A stretch of DNA of 64,000 nt from assembly GCF_000142905.1 (NCBI RefSeq), contig NW_013657678.1, positions 1 through 64,000 on the forward strand, written 5' to 3'. The notes beneath the pieces are model-generated. The model was not told where the DNA came from. It was given only the letters and a program-made list of their open reading frames with translations, and did not search any database. This stretch comes from Thecamonas trahens ATCC 50062 (lineage: Eukaryota > Apusozoa > Apusomonadida > Apusomonadidae). Below, in pieces: positions 45,691 through 54,836 of this stretch. A program made the position numbers and the translations under genes. Position 1 is the first letter of the stretch; each line of letters opens with the position of its first letter.

Positions 45691-46527
45691 ATGACTGCAA
45701 CGCTGTCCATTCTGGACCTCGTCCGCGCCTTCCGCCTCGTCCCGGGACCTCCATTCGACCTGGACGATCCGTCGCCTCTGGCGGCCTTTGCAGAGCGCCT
45801 GGTGGCCGAGCTGGAAGCGAGCATCGACGCCGGGCTCGTCGCCATGGACGCGCTCTACGCGGAAAAGGCGACTCAGCTCGCTCTGCTGGCCCGCGTGCTG
45901 GGCGATCGATTGCAGGCGGTATCGACGCTGCGGAGCGTGCTCGCTGATGGGCCATCCGAGCCGCCGGGTCCGAGCTGGCGGGTCGGCGCGGGTGTCACCC
46001 TCGCCGCGCTGCTTGTCGAGGGCGCCGACGGCGAGGGCGGCGATGTCGGCGATGCCGAGCTGGACGAGGCCCAGCAGGTGTTGGAGGCTACTGGCGCAGT
46101 CTGGACGCCTGATTCGGGCATTCCGCAGGCCGACATTGTATTTCTAGTCGGTATCGTCCTGGCTAAGCGTGGCGCGCTTGACGAGGCCCTTGTTCGCATG
46201 GACGAGGCTCTTGCTCTCGACAAGAGCCATGGCCCGGCAGCGGCTATTCGCGATCAGCTCCGCTGGGCCCTCACTGGCGAGCCTGCGCCCCCACCAGCGC
46301 CGCCGCCGCGGTCCAAGCTCTCACCGGAGGAGCGTGCTGTACGGCGAGCAGCGCGGCGAGCGGCGCGGGCTCCCGGCGCCAACTCGGACTTTCGCCGCAA
46401 CCTCGACGGCCTGGTCGCCTCGATCCGGCACGACATGGCCGAGGCGCAGCGGATAGCGGCTGTGGTCCAGGCAGCCGCAGACGAGCTCCGGGCGTCGGGC
46501 GCCGGCACCGGCGACGGCACAGAGTGA
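45691..46527 (+). CDS. Uncharacterised 278-residue protein, TPR-like
   Basis: I do not recognise the family. The start MTATLSILDLVRAFRLVPGP was chosen because upstream codons in the open frame are Pro/Ser/His-rich low complexity. The sequence is mostly helical. Residues about 160-195 (FLVGIVLAKRGALDEALVRM, then DEALALDKSHGPAAAI) look like one TPR-type helical hairpin. A Pro-rich linker and a basic KLSPEERAVRRAARRAARAP segment follow, then a C-terminal coiled-coil-like helix (SIRHDMAEAQRIAAVVQAAA). No signal peptide or membrane helix. Its codon use resembles its neighbours, so it is probably a real gene. Its stop is 13 bp from the stop of the convergent kelch-BTB gene. Confidence 0.6.
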   Translation: MTATLSILDLVRAFRLVPGPPFDLDDPSPLAAFAERLVAELEASIDAGLVAMDALYAEKATQLALLARVLGDRLQAVSTLRSVLADGPSEPPGPSWRVGAGVTLAALLVEGADGEGGDVGDAELDEAQQVLEATGAVWTPDSGIPQADIVFLVGIVLAKRGALDEALVRMDEALALDKSHGPAAAIRDQLRWALTGEPAPPPAPPPRSKLSPEERAVRRAARRAARAPGANSDFRRNLDGLVASIRHDMAEAQRIAAVVQAAADELRASGAGTGDGTE

Positions 46528-46540
46528 GAGACGGCTCGAT

Positions 46541-49477
46541 TTACTCGCTCGGCCCGGCCATCGACGCCGAGCCGAACCGCTGCCGGGTCGGCGAGCAAGT
46601 GACGCGGTCGGCCACCATGTGGGTGACCTCGAACAGCAGGTCTGGGTTCTGAATGAGCTCGGCAAACGAGGCGTGCGAACGAACCTGGTCGAGGTGCCCG
46701 GCGATGAAGGCGAGGCATGCTGCCTTGAGCGCGTGCGCCGATCGCGCGTCGGCCGCTAGCAGGATCCGTGTCACGTTGGCGAGCTCGATCCGCTGCCGCA
46801 GCTCGGCCATGCACATGAACTTGAGCCGCGGGAGGAGGCACAGGTCGGCAAACTCGAGCAGCGAGACCATGACGTCGAGCCCGAGCCCGTGCTGCAGCGT
46901 GTCAAGGTACATGAACTGTAGCATGACTGCAAACGCATTCGGCGCCATCGTCGTAAACAGCACCTCGGTCTTGCCCGACTCGGTCTCGGCCGCGCTCGCG
47001 GTCTCCACCGACTCGAGAAACTCCATGATCGGCGCCTCGAGCGCCTCTTCCTCTTCGTCTGCAGCATCAGCGCCAACAGACGACGAGAGCAGCGGCGCAG
47101 GCGTGTGGACGTGCGCTGCAAAGACTGGGTCAAACAGCGACGCGTGCTCTGGCACGGTGCCGAGGCTGCCAAGCCCGGCTCGCTCGCCGTCAAATAGCGG
47201 CCGCCGCCACCCACCTCCGCCGCCACCACCGTCGGTTCCGGTTGTCCCTGTGCCAGACACAAACTCGACCGATGAGCCCGACGAGGCGCCAAAGCCGATC
47301 GCAGACGCTCCAAGCTCGGCCGACGACTCGGCCGACACCCACTCGCCACGCCCGCCATCGTCGTCGAGCGTGACCTCTGCCGCACTCGCCTTGGCCTTGG
47401 CCTTCTTGGCCTTCCCCTTCCCTTGACCTTCTTCCCCTTCCCTTTGGCCTTCTTGGCCTTCTTGGTCTTGGCCTTCTTAGCTTTGCCCTTCTTCGCCTTT
47501 TCGCCTTGGCCTTGGCCTTGGCCTTGGACTTTGCGCCAGCCTTGGAAGACTTGGCCTTGGTGAGTCCAGGCGGGCGCGGCTCCCACATGGCATCGTCGAG
47601 CGCGTCCGACGACGACGAAATCGAGGTCGCTGAGAGCAGCGAGCGCGCCGATGGCGGCGCCCACGCGTCACGATACGCCGCCATCGGATCGTCGACCGAG
47701 GCCTCGGCCACCCCGCGCGCGAGTTGGTGGACCACTGCCCGCAGCTTGGCCTGCAGCTTGGCCACCGCCGCTGTCGACGAAGCTTCGGCCAGCTCAAACA
47801 GGTACGAGAAGACTGGTGACCGCGCGCCGAGCACCACACGGTGGGCCGGAAACGACCGCCCACCAGCGCGGAGGATGACGTCGGCCCATGCGCCGGAGAG
47901 CAGCATGGCGGTCAGGTCAAAGGCGAGCGACGATGGCGGGACCACAATCGGGTCGATCCAGATGGCGTAAGCGTCGTTGAGAAAGGCGAGCTTTTTGTCG
48001 ACGGCATGGTCCGAGTACCCGCCAAACACCAGCATCGACTGCGACGACGTCATGACCGCTGTGTGGTAGTAACGGCCCGACGGAGTGTGCCCGCGGCAGA
48101 TGAGCCGTGCCCACTCGTGCTGGCCCGTCTTGGTCACGTCAAATGAGAACCGGAACAGATCCGAGCACGTCCCGTCCTTGTCGACGCCGCCAAACACATA
48201 CATGTACCCGCCCTGGACAAGCGTCGAGTGACCGAACCGCCGCGTCGGCACGTCGCCGACCACGTCGCGCTTGGACCAGGTCGACGTCGCGAGGTCAAAG
48301 CAGTACACGTCGTTGACAATCATCTTGCCGTCACGTCCACCAAACAGCCAGAACTTGTCCGCCGCCACTACCATGGTGTGCGCCGAAAGTCGCGGACAGG
48401 GCCTTTTGTCAGCACAATCCGCCACTCGCAACTCGCCACCTCGAACCGGTACATCAGCGCCGACCGCTGGCCGTAGCCGCCAAACAGGTAGAGAAACTTG
48501 GAGGAGACTCCGGCGCCGCTCACCGACGCGCCCTGTGCCGACGAGACCGATGATCCAGACGCTGCTCGCGACCGAGTCCGGCTAACCGGCTCGTCGGCCG
48601 CCGACGCCGGCGAGCCTGTTCGCGGCGATGCCGGCGAGTCCGACTCGCCGAGCGCCGCGCCGCTCACCACAGGCGACGGCGGGGTGGCGCGGTCGAACGA
48701 GGCAGCACCTGGCCCGGGCTCGGGCACCTCGCGCGCCACCCTTGCCGCCATCCCGGGAATGTCCACTGCTGAAGACACGCTCCGCATGGCCGACTTGGAG
48801 GCGGCAGCAGCAGCGACGGCCGTCGCCAGCGCCACATCGGGTGTCTCCAGGTCGAGTGGCGCGAGCAGCTCCATCGAGCCGCGCGGCCACTCGTACGCCA
48901 CCAGCGTTGCGTTGTGCCGGCCGTGCGGGAGGTGGCCCGTCGCCTTGATCCGCTTCCACTTGAGGGTGCGGAAGGAGAACCGCCAGAGATCGTCACAGAA
49001 CTCGGGCGCCGATGCCGACGAGTCGGCCACATGCAAGCCGCCAAAGATGTACATGGACTCGCCATCGACCAGCGACGCGTGGTAGAACCGCGGCGAGGGC
49101 ACCGATCGCGAGGCGTAGGTTATGGGCGTCCACTTGCAGGCCTCAAGCGAGTAGGCATGCATGTCATTGAGCGTCCCGACTTCCGAGTTGAAGCCACCAA
49201 AGACAAACATGTGTCCGGCGTAGAGCGCCGATGAGTGACCATATCTTCCCGATGGCATATGCGATCCGACGACCATGACTTGAGCCCACGAGTTGCTCTG
49301 CTTGGCTTCCACAAACAAGCCCTGCGTCCGCAGCGATGATGAAAATGGAGAGTATGGATAGTTCTGCGTCACAGGCGCAGCAGCGGCGGCTGCCGAAGAA
49401 GACGAGACGGTGCCACGGCCACGGGAGAAGCCCAAGGCGAGCGACTTGCGCTTCTTGCTCCGCTTGTCCATACTCAC
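46541..49477 (-). CDS. Kelch-repeat/BTB/BACK protein with a long insertion inside the BTB domain
   Basis: The gene starts MSMDKRSKKRKSLALGFSRG and carries about six kelch blades (SALYAGHMFVFGGFNSEVG; GESMYIFGGLHVAD; SSKFLYLFGGYGQRS; ADKFWLFGGRDGKMIVNDVY; GGYMYVFGGVDKDGTCSDLF; MLVFGGYSDH). A Ser/Pro-rich loop separates blades 3 and 4. A BTB domain starts at LLSGAWADVILRAGGRSFPA and continues to SPVFSYLFELAEAS. It resumes only after several hundred residues, at TMAPNAFAVMLQFMYLDTLQ, followed by a BACK-like helical part. The insertion includes a Lys/Ala tract. Three one-base deletions break the frame (about 48398, 47498 and 47418). Kelch-BTB order resembles LZTR1, a CUL3 adaptor, so a role as substrate receptor of a CUL3 ubiquitin ligase is inferred. 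Confidence 0.78.
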
Positions 49478-50053
49478 CCTCTTTCACACCCACCCACGCC
49501 TTCTCTGTCTCTCTGTCTCTGTATTGTTCTCCCCCTTGCCTCTTCACCTCGCTTGCTGCCTGTGCTTGCTCTCGTCTGCGTGAGTGCGGTGAGCCGCTGT
49601 GTTCCTCCTGTCGCTTGGCTTGCTTTCGGCAATGCGAATCCTGTCGTGGCACATCATCGTGCCGTGGCAGGGCAGGGCGAGTGAGATCAAGAGGCTCTCT
49701 CTGTCTCTCTTGCCTGCTTGGGGGGAATCAGATTCCATGACGTGATGGCAATGATGATGACCATGATGATGATGATGATGATGTTGATGATGATGGTGAT
49801 GATGACCATGACCATGACCATGATGACCGGAAGGCAAAAAAGGGGGGTACAGTGGAGCGTAGGCCGCGCGAGTGACCGACGCACGCAATGACCGAGATCT
49901 GGTCGTTCTGAGAGACCCAAGGGGTGACATACAGCGCACTTGAGGCCACAAACTACCTGCCGTTGGTTGACAAGCCATGGCTGGCAGGGGGGGGGGGGGG
50001 GGCGGACTGGCATTTAATCATCTCGGACACGTGGATCACGACGCAAAGGAGAG
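49478..50053. other. Intergenic region with trinucleotide repeats
   Basis: It contains a (ATG/ATGACC)n patch at 49738-49832 and a 16-base poly-G at 49987-50002. No gene was seen. Confidence 0.6.
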
Positions 50054-50821
50054 CTACGACGAGTCCGAGGCTGCTGCCGCCGCCGCCGAGCTGGAGCTGG
50101 AGCTTGAGTCGGAGCCGGAGTCGGAGCCGGAGTCCGAGCCGGAGCTCGGGCTCGAGTCCGAGTCGGAGTCCGAGTCCGAGGCATCGCTCTTCTTGGTGGC
50201 TTTGCGCTGGGCGCGAACGCGGCGCTTGGCGACGAGCTTGGCCAGCTTGCGGATGGTGGGCGCGAGCTGGCGGGCCTGGCCCGGGGTGAGGATCTCCACC
50301 CGCTTCGAGGCGCGCTCAAGGTAGTCGCCCGAGGCGTTAAAGAGCGGGAGCGAGTCGCCGGCGCCGAGGCACTGGATGTACTTTTTGGAGATGCGATCCT
50401 GGCGGAGGATGACGTCGCGGACGGTCTTGGCGCGCTGCAACGAGAGCTGCTCCATCTTTTCCAGCAGCGACTTGAAGGCCGATGAGCCCGGAGCGAGCTG
50501 CTGACCCGATGCACCTTCGTGGAGCTCGGGAGCAAAGGTGTGACCCATGATGGTCAGCTTGGTCTTGGGCCGCTTGGCCAGTAGCTCGGCGATCTGCTCC
50601 ACATCTGCCTCCGACTTTGCAGTGAGAAGGGCCGAGCCCGGCTGGAAGACAATACGCTTCTTGACATGCAGCTGAGTGAAGGTCTCGCCCTTGCCACGAC
50701 CACGGATGCCCGAGTCAGAGACCGAGTACGATGCTGACGACGACTCGGACGAGGCCAACGAGGCCGACGAGGCCGACGAGGCCGACGAGGCCGACGAGGC
50801 CGACGAGGCGGAAGATGACAT
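50054..50821 (-). CDS. Eukaryotic protein with an OmpA-C-like domain between low-complexity tails
   Basis: A 255-residue protein. The N-terminus is (Ser-Ser-Ala)n, coded by a GCCGACGAG-type repeat. The middle (about residues 45-180) follows the OmpA/MotB/Pal C-terminal pattern: VFQPGSALLTAKSEADVEQI, KLTIMGHTFAPEL, LSLQRAKTVRDVILRQ, CLGAGDSLPLFNASGDYLER and ASKRVEIL. In bacteria this domain binds peptidoglycan through an Asp in TD and an Arg; here GHTD is GHTF, so binding is doubtful. A basic linker (AKRRVRAQRKATKK) and a Ser/Asp-rich acidic tail follow. No signal peptide or membrane helix is visible. The function is unknown. OmpA-type domains are rare in eukaryotes, so transfer from bacteria followed by domestication is an inference. 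Confidence 0.68.
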   Translation of the reverse strand: MSSSASSASSASSASSASSASLASSESSSASYSVSDSGIRGRGKGETFTQLHVKKRIVFQPGSALLTAKSEADVEQIAELLAKRPKTKLTIMGHTFAPELHEGASGQQLAPGSSAFKSLLEKMEQLSLQRAKTVRDVILRQDRISKKYIQCLGAGDSLPLFNASGDYLERASKRVEILTPGQARQLAPTIRKLAKLVAKRRVRAQRKATKKSDASDSDSDSDSSPSSGSDSGSDSGSDSSSSSSSAAAAAASDSS

Positions 50822-51177
50822 GAGGAAGAGAGGTGGAGAGGAGGTACGGGGTCGGAGGTGGCGGTGGTGTGTGTGGTGGTGGGACCAGTAAAGTGTGTGT
50901 GTGTACGGGTGCGTGTGTGTGCGGTGGCAGGGAAGGGAGGTGGCGGCTGGCGGCTGGCTGGTGGCTGGCTGGTGGCGGCTGGTGGTGGCTGGCGGCTGGC
51001 TGGTGGCTGGCTGGTGGCGGCCGGATGGTATCCGGTGACTGTGGTTGGTGGCTGGTCGACCACTCCCCCTCCCCGTCCCCCTTCCACTCGCTCTCCTTCT
51101 CTCTCTCCTCTTCTCCCTCTCCCCCCCTCCCCCCCTACCTCCCCCACTTCTACTTCACTCCCTCCACCAACCTCATC
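50822..51177. other. Divergent intergenic region with GGCTGGTGGC repeats
   Basis: About 355 bp between the OmpA-domain gene (-) and the coiled-coil gene (+). It holds a GT-rich patch (50890-50925) and the tandem repeat listed separately, then CT-rich sequence leading to the next ATG. No gene was seen. Confidence 0.6.
50939..51022. repeat. GGCTGGC/GGTGGC tandem repeat
   Basis: Roughly two copies of a block built from GGCGGCTGGC and TGGTGGCTGGC sub-units. Confidence 0.8.
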
Positions 51178-51834
51178 ATGGACTGGGACGCAGCCTTGCT
51201 CGGGTTGACAGATGCGAGCAAGAGCGGTCCGTCCGAGCAGATCCTCTTCCTCCAGGAGCGGTACTACCAGCTGGAGGAGACGTACAATGTACGCGGTGCG
51301 GTGTGAGGCATGTAGCCATCATCTCATCATCCCCCCCCTCCCCCCTCCCCTCCCCTTGCGCACTCACTCATGATCGCCGATGGATGGGGGATGTAGACGC
51401 AATTGGTCGAGAGGGACAACACCATTCGCGAGCTGGAGGAAGAGCTGGCTCTGGTCAGGGCGTCGGCGACGGCGGTGGAGGAGGAGCTGGCCGAGGCTCG
51501 AGCTGTCAACGACAAGCTGACCCGGGATGTGGCGCTGATGCAGGCCAACAACGAGAGACTTATGGAAGTGCTGCAGTATCACCTCAAGAAGGCCGGAATG
51601 GACGGCGATGAGGCAAGCGCCGCTGCTACGGCTCCGGCTCCGAGTGATGAGCCGGCCTCGGCCGAGCCGGATGTCAAGACCAAGAAGCGCTCCAGGTCGC
51701 GAATCCGCATTCGCACACGCAAGTCGAAGCCGAAAGACAAGGACAACGCTACAGCGTCCGACAAAGCGTCGGCGTCGGCGTCGCCAGCCGCATCGCCGAG
51801 CAAGCCGGCCCGCGACGAGCAGGGTGCAGCCTAG
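51178..51834 (+). CDS. Small coiled-coil protein with basic/acidic tail
   Basis: Exons 51178-51288 and 51397-51834 (donor GTACGC, acceptor ATGTAG) encode 182 residues. Residues about 20-105 form one long heptad-patterned helix (FLQERYYQLEETYN, then RDNTIRELEEELALVRASAT and AVNDKLTRDVALMQANNERL). The tail alternates Ala/Pro/Ser with a basic cluster (KTKKRSRSRIRIRTRKSKPK). I do not recognise the family. The spliced frame is continuous and the intron has the local donor type, which supports a real gene. Its stop is 23 bp from the stop of the convergent long coiled-coil gene. Confidence 0.7.
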
Positions 51835-51857
51835 CCTTTAAGCTTTACTCCTCGAAG

Positions 51858-54605
51858 CTACGAGCCCCGCGAGAGCGAGGCCCGAAGTCCAGCAGCTTCA
51901 CGCCCGTAGTATGCGTTCGATTGCGCGAGCTGCCGCCGCGCCTCGGCGAGCTTGGCTGCACGCTGCCGCTCGATCTCCATCTGGCTCTGTGCGTCCTTGA
52001 CAAACGCCTCCTGGGCCGCCAGCGATGATGTCAGCTCCTCCATGTCCGTCACCAACCGGTGCTTGGATCCCTCCAGCTGCCGCTGCCGCGCTGAAGCGGC
52101 ACTGAGCTGGGCTTCGAGCTCAACCACTCGCTCGGCCTGCGCCTTGAGCTTGGCCTCGGCATCGGCGGCGACCCGGACAAGCCGCACCACCTCGGCCTCG
52201 GTCGCCCGTCCGGTTGCAGCCTCAGCCTCGGCAGCTGCCGCCCGCTCCTCGACCCGTGCCACGTCGGCTGCCGCCGTCGCCGCCGCCGCCTCGGCTGCCG
52301 CCGCCCGTGCCTCGGCCGCCGCCACCGCCCGCTCCGCAGCCTCGAGTTGCGCGCTCACCGCCGCCACTTGGTCAGTTGCGCGGTCGTTGGCGGCACGGAG
52401 CTTGGCATTCGATGCTTGCAGCGCGTCGACGTACGCTGACGCGTTGCCACTCGCACTCGCACTCCCGTTGCTCGCGCTCTCCGCCTTTGCTGCATCCAGC
52501 AGCGTCTCCAGCGTCTTGATCCGCGACTGCAGGTCGAGGTGCGCGACCTGAGCAGTCACCGTCGCGGCCTCGGCCCGCGACTCGGCTGCCGCCCGCCGGA
52601 CCGTCTCATCTGCCAGTCGCCGCTCGGCTTCGGCGGCCTTGCTGGCGGCACTTGCGCCGCGCTCGCGCTCGGCCTCTAGCTGGGCGTGGAGCTGGGCGAC
52701 GCGCTCGAGCGCGTCAGCTCGCTCCTGGTCTGCTCGCGTGCCCGCTGTCGCAGCCTCGGCGGCCTGTCGCTCCAGCTTTGCGTTGGCATTGGCTGTGGCG
52801 GCAGCCGCCGCAGACGCGCCCTCCATCCGCGCCTCGGCCGCAGCTGCTGCCGTCTGCGCGTCACGCCAGCTCTGCCGCATGTGGCCAAGGTACAGCTGCG
52901 CAAGGTGTAGCGCGCCTACCCCCAGCGCTCCAAGCTCAGCCTCGGCATCGGGCTCGACGCCACTCGCCGCGCAGTTGGCAGCACGCTCGACCGCGAGCTC
53001 AAGGCTCTCGTGCGCGGCCGCCACCGTGTCCAGCGTCCGGACCAGTGGCGGCGTGCCCTCGCTTCGGTCGGCCCGGAGCCAGTCGGCAGTAAGGTCGGTA
53101 AACGCTTGGAGGCGCGAGAGGAGGCCCGCCTTGCTACCAGCCGCCGCCAGCTCAGCCTCTTGGTGCGCCACCCGCTCCGCGTTGACCGCACTCAGCTCTG
53201 ACCGGGCCACCGCCAGCTCGGCTCGCAGCGCCTCAGCGTCCGCCGCCAGCTCGGCCTCGCGAGCCTCAGCCGCACTTGCTGCCGATCGCGCTTCGGCCAC
53301 ATCCGCCCGTACGTTGGAGAGTTCGCGCTGCGCTGCTGCTGCATGGGCCTCCATAGCTCCTGCGTGCTCCTTGAGCGATGCAACCTTGGCTGCCAGTGCG
53401 CTCGACGACGCGCCCTGGCTCCGCACGGCCTCGACCTCGCGGCGTAGCGCAGCATTGGCCTCGTTCGCTGCGCTCAGCTGCCGCGACAGGTCTGCAATGA
53501 GCTCTTGCGCCGCTGTCGACATCATTGCCGCCAGCGCATCGCTTGGTGCCGGTGCCTGCGCCGCCGCCGCCTGCACAGGCTCGTCTCTCTGGCCTTCGCC
53601 TGCTAGCGGACCCATGCCGCGCGCCTGCAGCCGCTGCACCCGCAGCCGCTCCGCCGACAAGTCCTCCTCCAGAATCCACCGTTCGCGCTGCGCCACCGTT
53701 AGCTGGTTGCGAACAGCCGCGAGCTCGGCCGCTAGCTCGGCTTCACGGGCCGACGCCTCGGCGGTCACCGCCTCGGTGTCTTTCTGTTCAGCGCCCTTCA
53801 TCGTTGCCAGTTCCGTCGCCAGCTCGTCGCGCTCGCGCTCCGCCGCCACCTGCGCCATCTGTGCTTGTCGTGCAGCATGCTCGAGCTCAGCCTGTCTCTC
53901 ACGCTCGACCTGGAGCTGTACATCGGCGGCCTGCAGCCTCGCCCGCAGGTCGGACGCCTCGGCCCGGCCCGCGCCCTCGACCTTGGCCAGCTGCATCTTG
54001 AGCTGTGTCACCTGGGTCACTAGGCCGACAACCTGCTCCTCCGCTGCCGCGCGTGCTGCTAGTGCCGACGGGAGCTCTGCAGCCGCGTCAGCAGCGTCCA
54101 ACGCCGCTGCAGCGATCTCGTCGCGGGCCGCCGCCGCCGACACCGCCGCCCGCCCGGCCGCGTCCAGCTCGTGCTCCAGAGCAGCAAACGACGCCAGATA
54201 CGCCTCCTCCCTCCGATCACTGCTCCGCCATCCGTCCACACGCCGACTTGTGTTGCCACTGCCCGGGGCTTGTCGCGGTGGCGAAGGCCGCAGCAACGTG
54301 TCGGCCGCCGCTGCCGCCGTCGCTGCCGCTGCCAACGTCCGCGGCCGCGGCCGTCCTCCTGCAGGCAGCGAGGCCATAACCGACTGCAAAAGCAGCGAGT
54401 CTGATGGATTTAGAGGTCCCCGTAGCTGTCGCGCGCTCAGCTCCCGTCCCGAGGAGCCCAACGTGCCCGAAGCGCCCGACGTGGCCGTGTTGCCCGGACC
54501 GCCCGACGTGGCCGTGTTGCCCGGACCGCCCGACGTGGCCGTGTGGCTTGGCGCCATTCTTGTCGACAGCCTCAAGTCGCCCGTCTGCAAAGCGAACAAC
54601 GACAT
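51858..54605 (-). CDS. Long alanine-rich coiled-coil protein
   Basis: About 915 residues if started at MSLFALQTGDLRLSTRM (54605); an in-frame Met at 54692 also exists. The N-terminus has a 9-residue repeat containing NTATSGGPG, coded by a 27-bp tandem repeat, then a Ser/Pro-rich part. From about residue 140 to the C-terminus the protein is an almost continuous Ala/Glu/Arg/Leu coiled coil (for example QVTQLKMQLAKVEGAGRAEA and ADARFRALEAD-like heptads). No motor, kinase or membrane domain is seen. A cytoskeletal, centrosomal or Golgi scaffold is possible, but composition alone cannot decide. No intron. Confidence 0.72.
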   Translation of the reverse strand: MSLFALQTGDLRLSTRMAPSHTATSGGPGNTATSGGPGNTATSGASGTLGSSGRELSARQLRGPLNPSDSLLLQSVMASLPAGGRPRPRTLAAAATAAAAADTLLRPSPPRQAPGSGNTSRRVDGWRSSDRREEAYLASFAALEHELDAAGRAAVSAAAARDEIAAAALDAADAAAELPSALAARAAAEEQVVGLVTQVTQLKMQLAKVEGAGRAEASDLRARLQAADVQLQVERERQAELEHAARQAQMAQVAAERERDELATELATMKGAEQKDTEAVTAEASAREAELAAELAAVRNQLTVAQRERWILEEDLSAERLRVQRLQARGMGPLAGEGQRDEPVQAAAAQAPAPSDALAAMMSTAAQELIADLSRQLSAANEANAALRREVEAVRSQGASSSALAAKVASLKEHAGAMEAHAAAAQRELSNVRADVAEARSAASAAEAREAELAADAEALRAELAVARSELSAVNAERVAHQEAELAAAGSKAGLLSRLQAFTDLTADWLRADRSEGTPPLVRTLDTVAAAHESLELAVERAANCAASGVEPDAEAELGALGVGALHLAQLYLGHMRQSWRDAQTAAAAAEARMEGASAAAAATANANAKLERQAAEAATAGTRADQERADALERVAQLHAQLEAERERGASAASKAAEAERRLADETVRRAAAESRAEAATVTAQVAHLDLQSRIKTLETLLDAAKAESASNGSASASGNASAYVDALQASNAKLRAANDRATDQVAAVSAQLEAAERAVAAAEARAAAAEAAAATAAADVARVEERAAAAEAEAATGRATEAEVVRLVRVAADAEAKLKAQAERVVELEAQLSAASARQRQLEGSKHRLVTDMEELTSSLAAQEAFVKDAQSQMEIERQRAAKLAEARRQLAQSNAYYGREAAGLRASLSRGS
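54478..54545. repeat. 27-bp coding tandem repeat
   Basis: About 2.5 near-identical copies of a 27-bp unit (GACGTGGCCGTGTTGCCCGG...) encode the NTATSGGPG motif near the N-terminus of the long coiled-coil protein. Confidence 0.88.
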
Positions 54606-54836
54606 GCTGCACCACCTCTGACGCCCTTTGCTCTCGAGCCACCAATACGCCTGTGTGAAGTGGTGCCGTGTGTGGCTATCATCGACCACCAACTTGCCTA
54701 CCCCTGCCCTGCCCTCTCAGTCCAAGCTGTGGCGTCTCGCCTGATCGATCACCGCCGCGATCAACCCAGCACCGATCGATCAAGGTGACAGACGACCGGC
54801 TGCCCAGCCCGCTACTTGACTCACAGTCTAGTGACC

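Noticed and set aside
52639-54621. 660-codon plus-strand Ser/Ala/Arg frame
   Set aside because: Antisense of the Ala-rich coiled-coil gene, low-complexity composition only.
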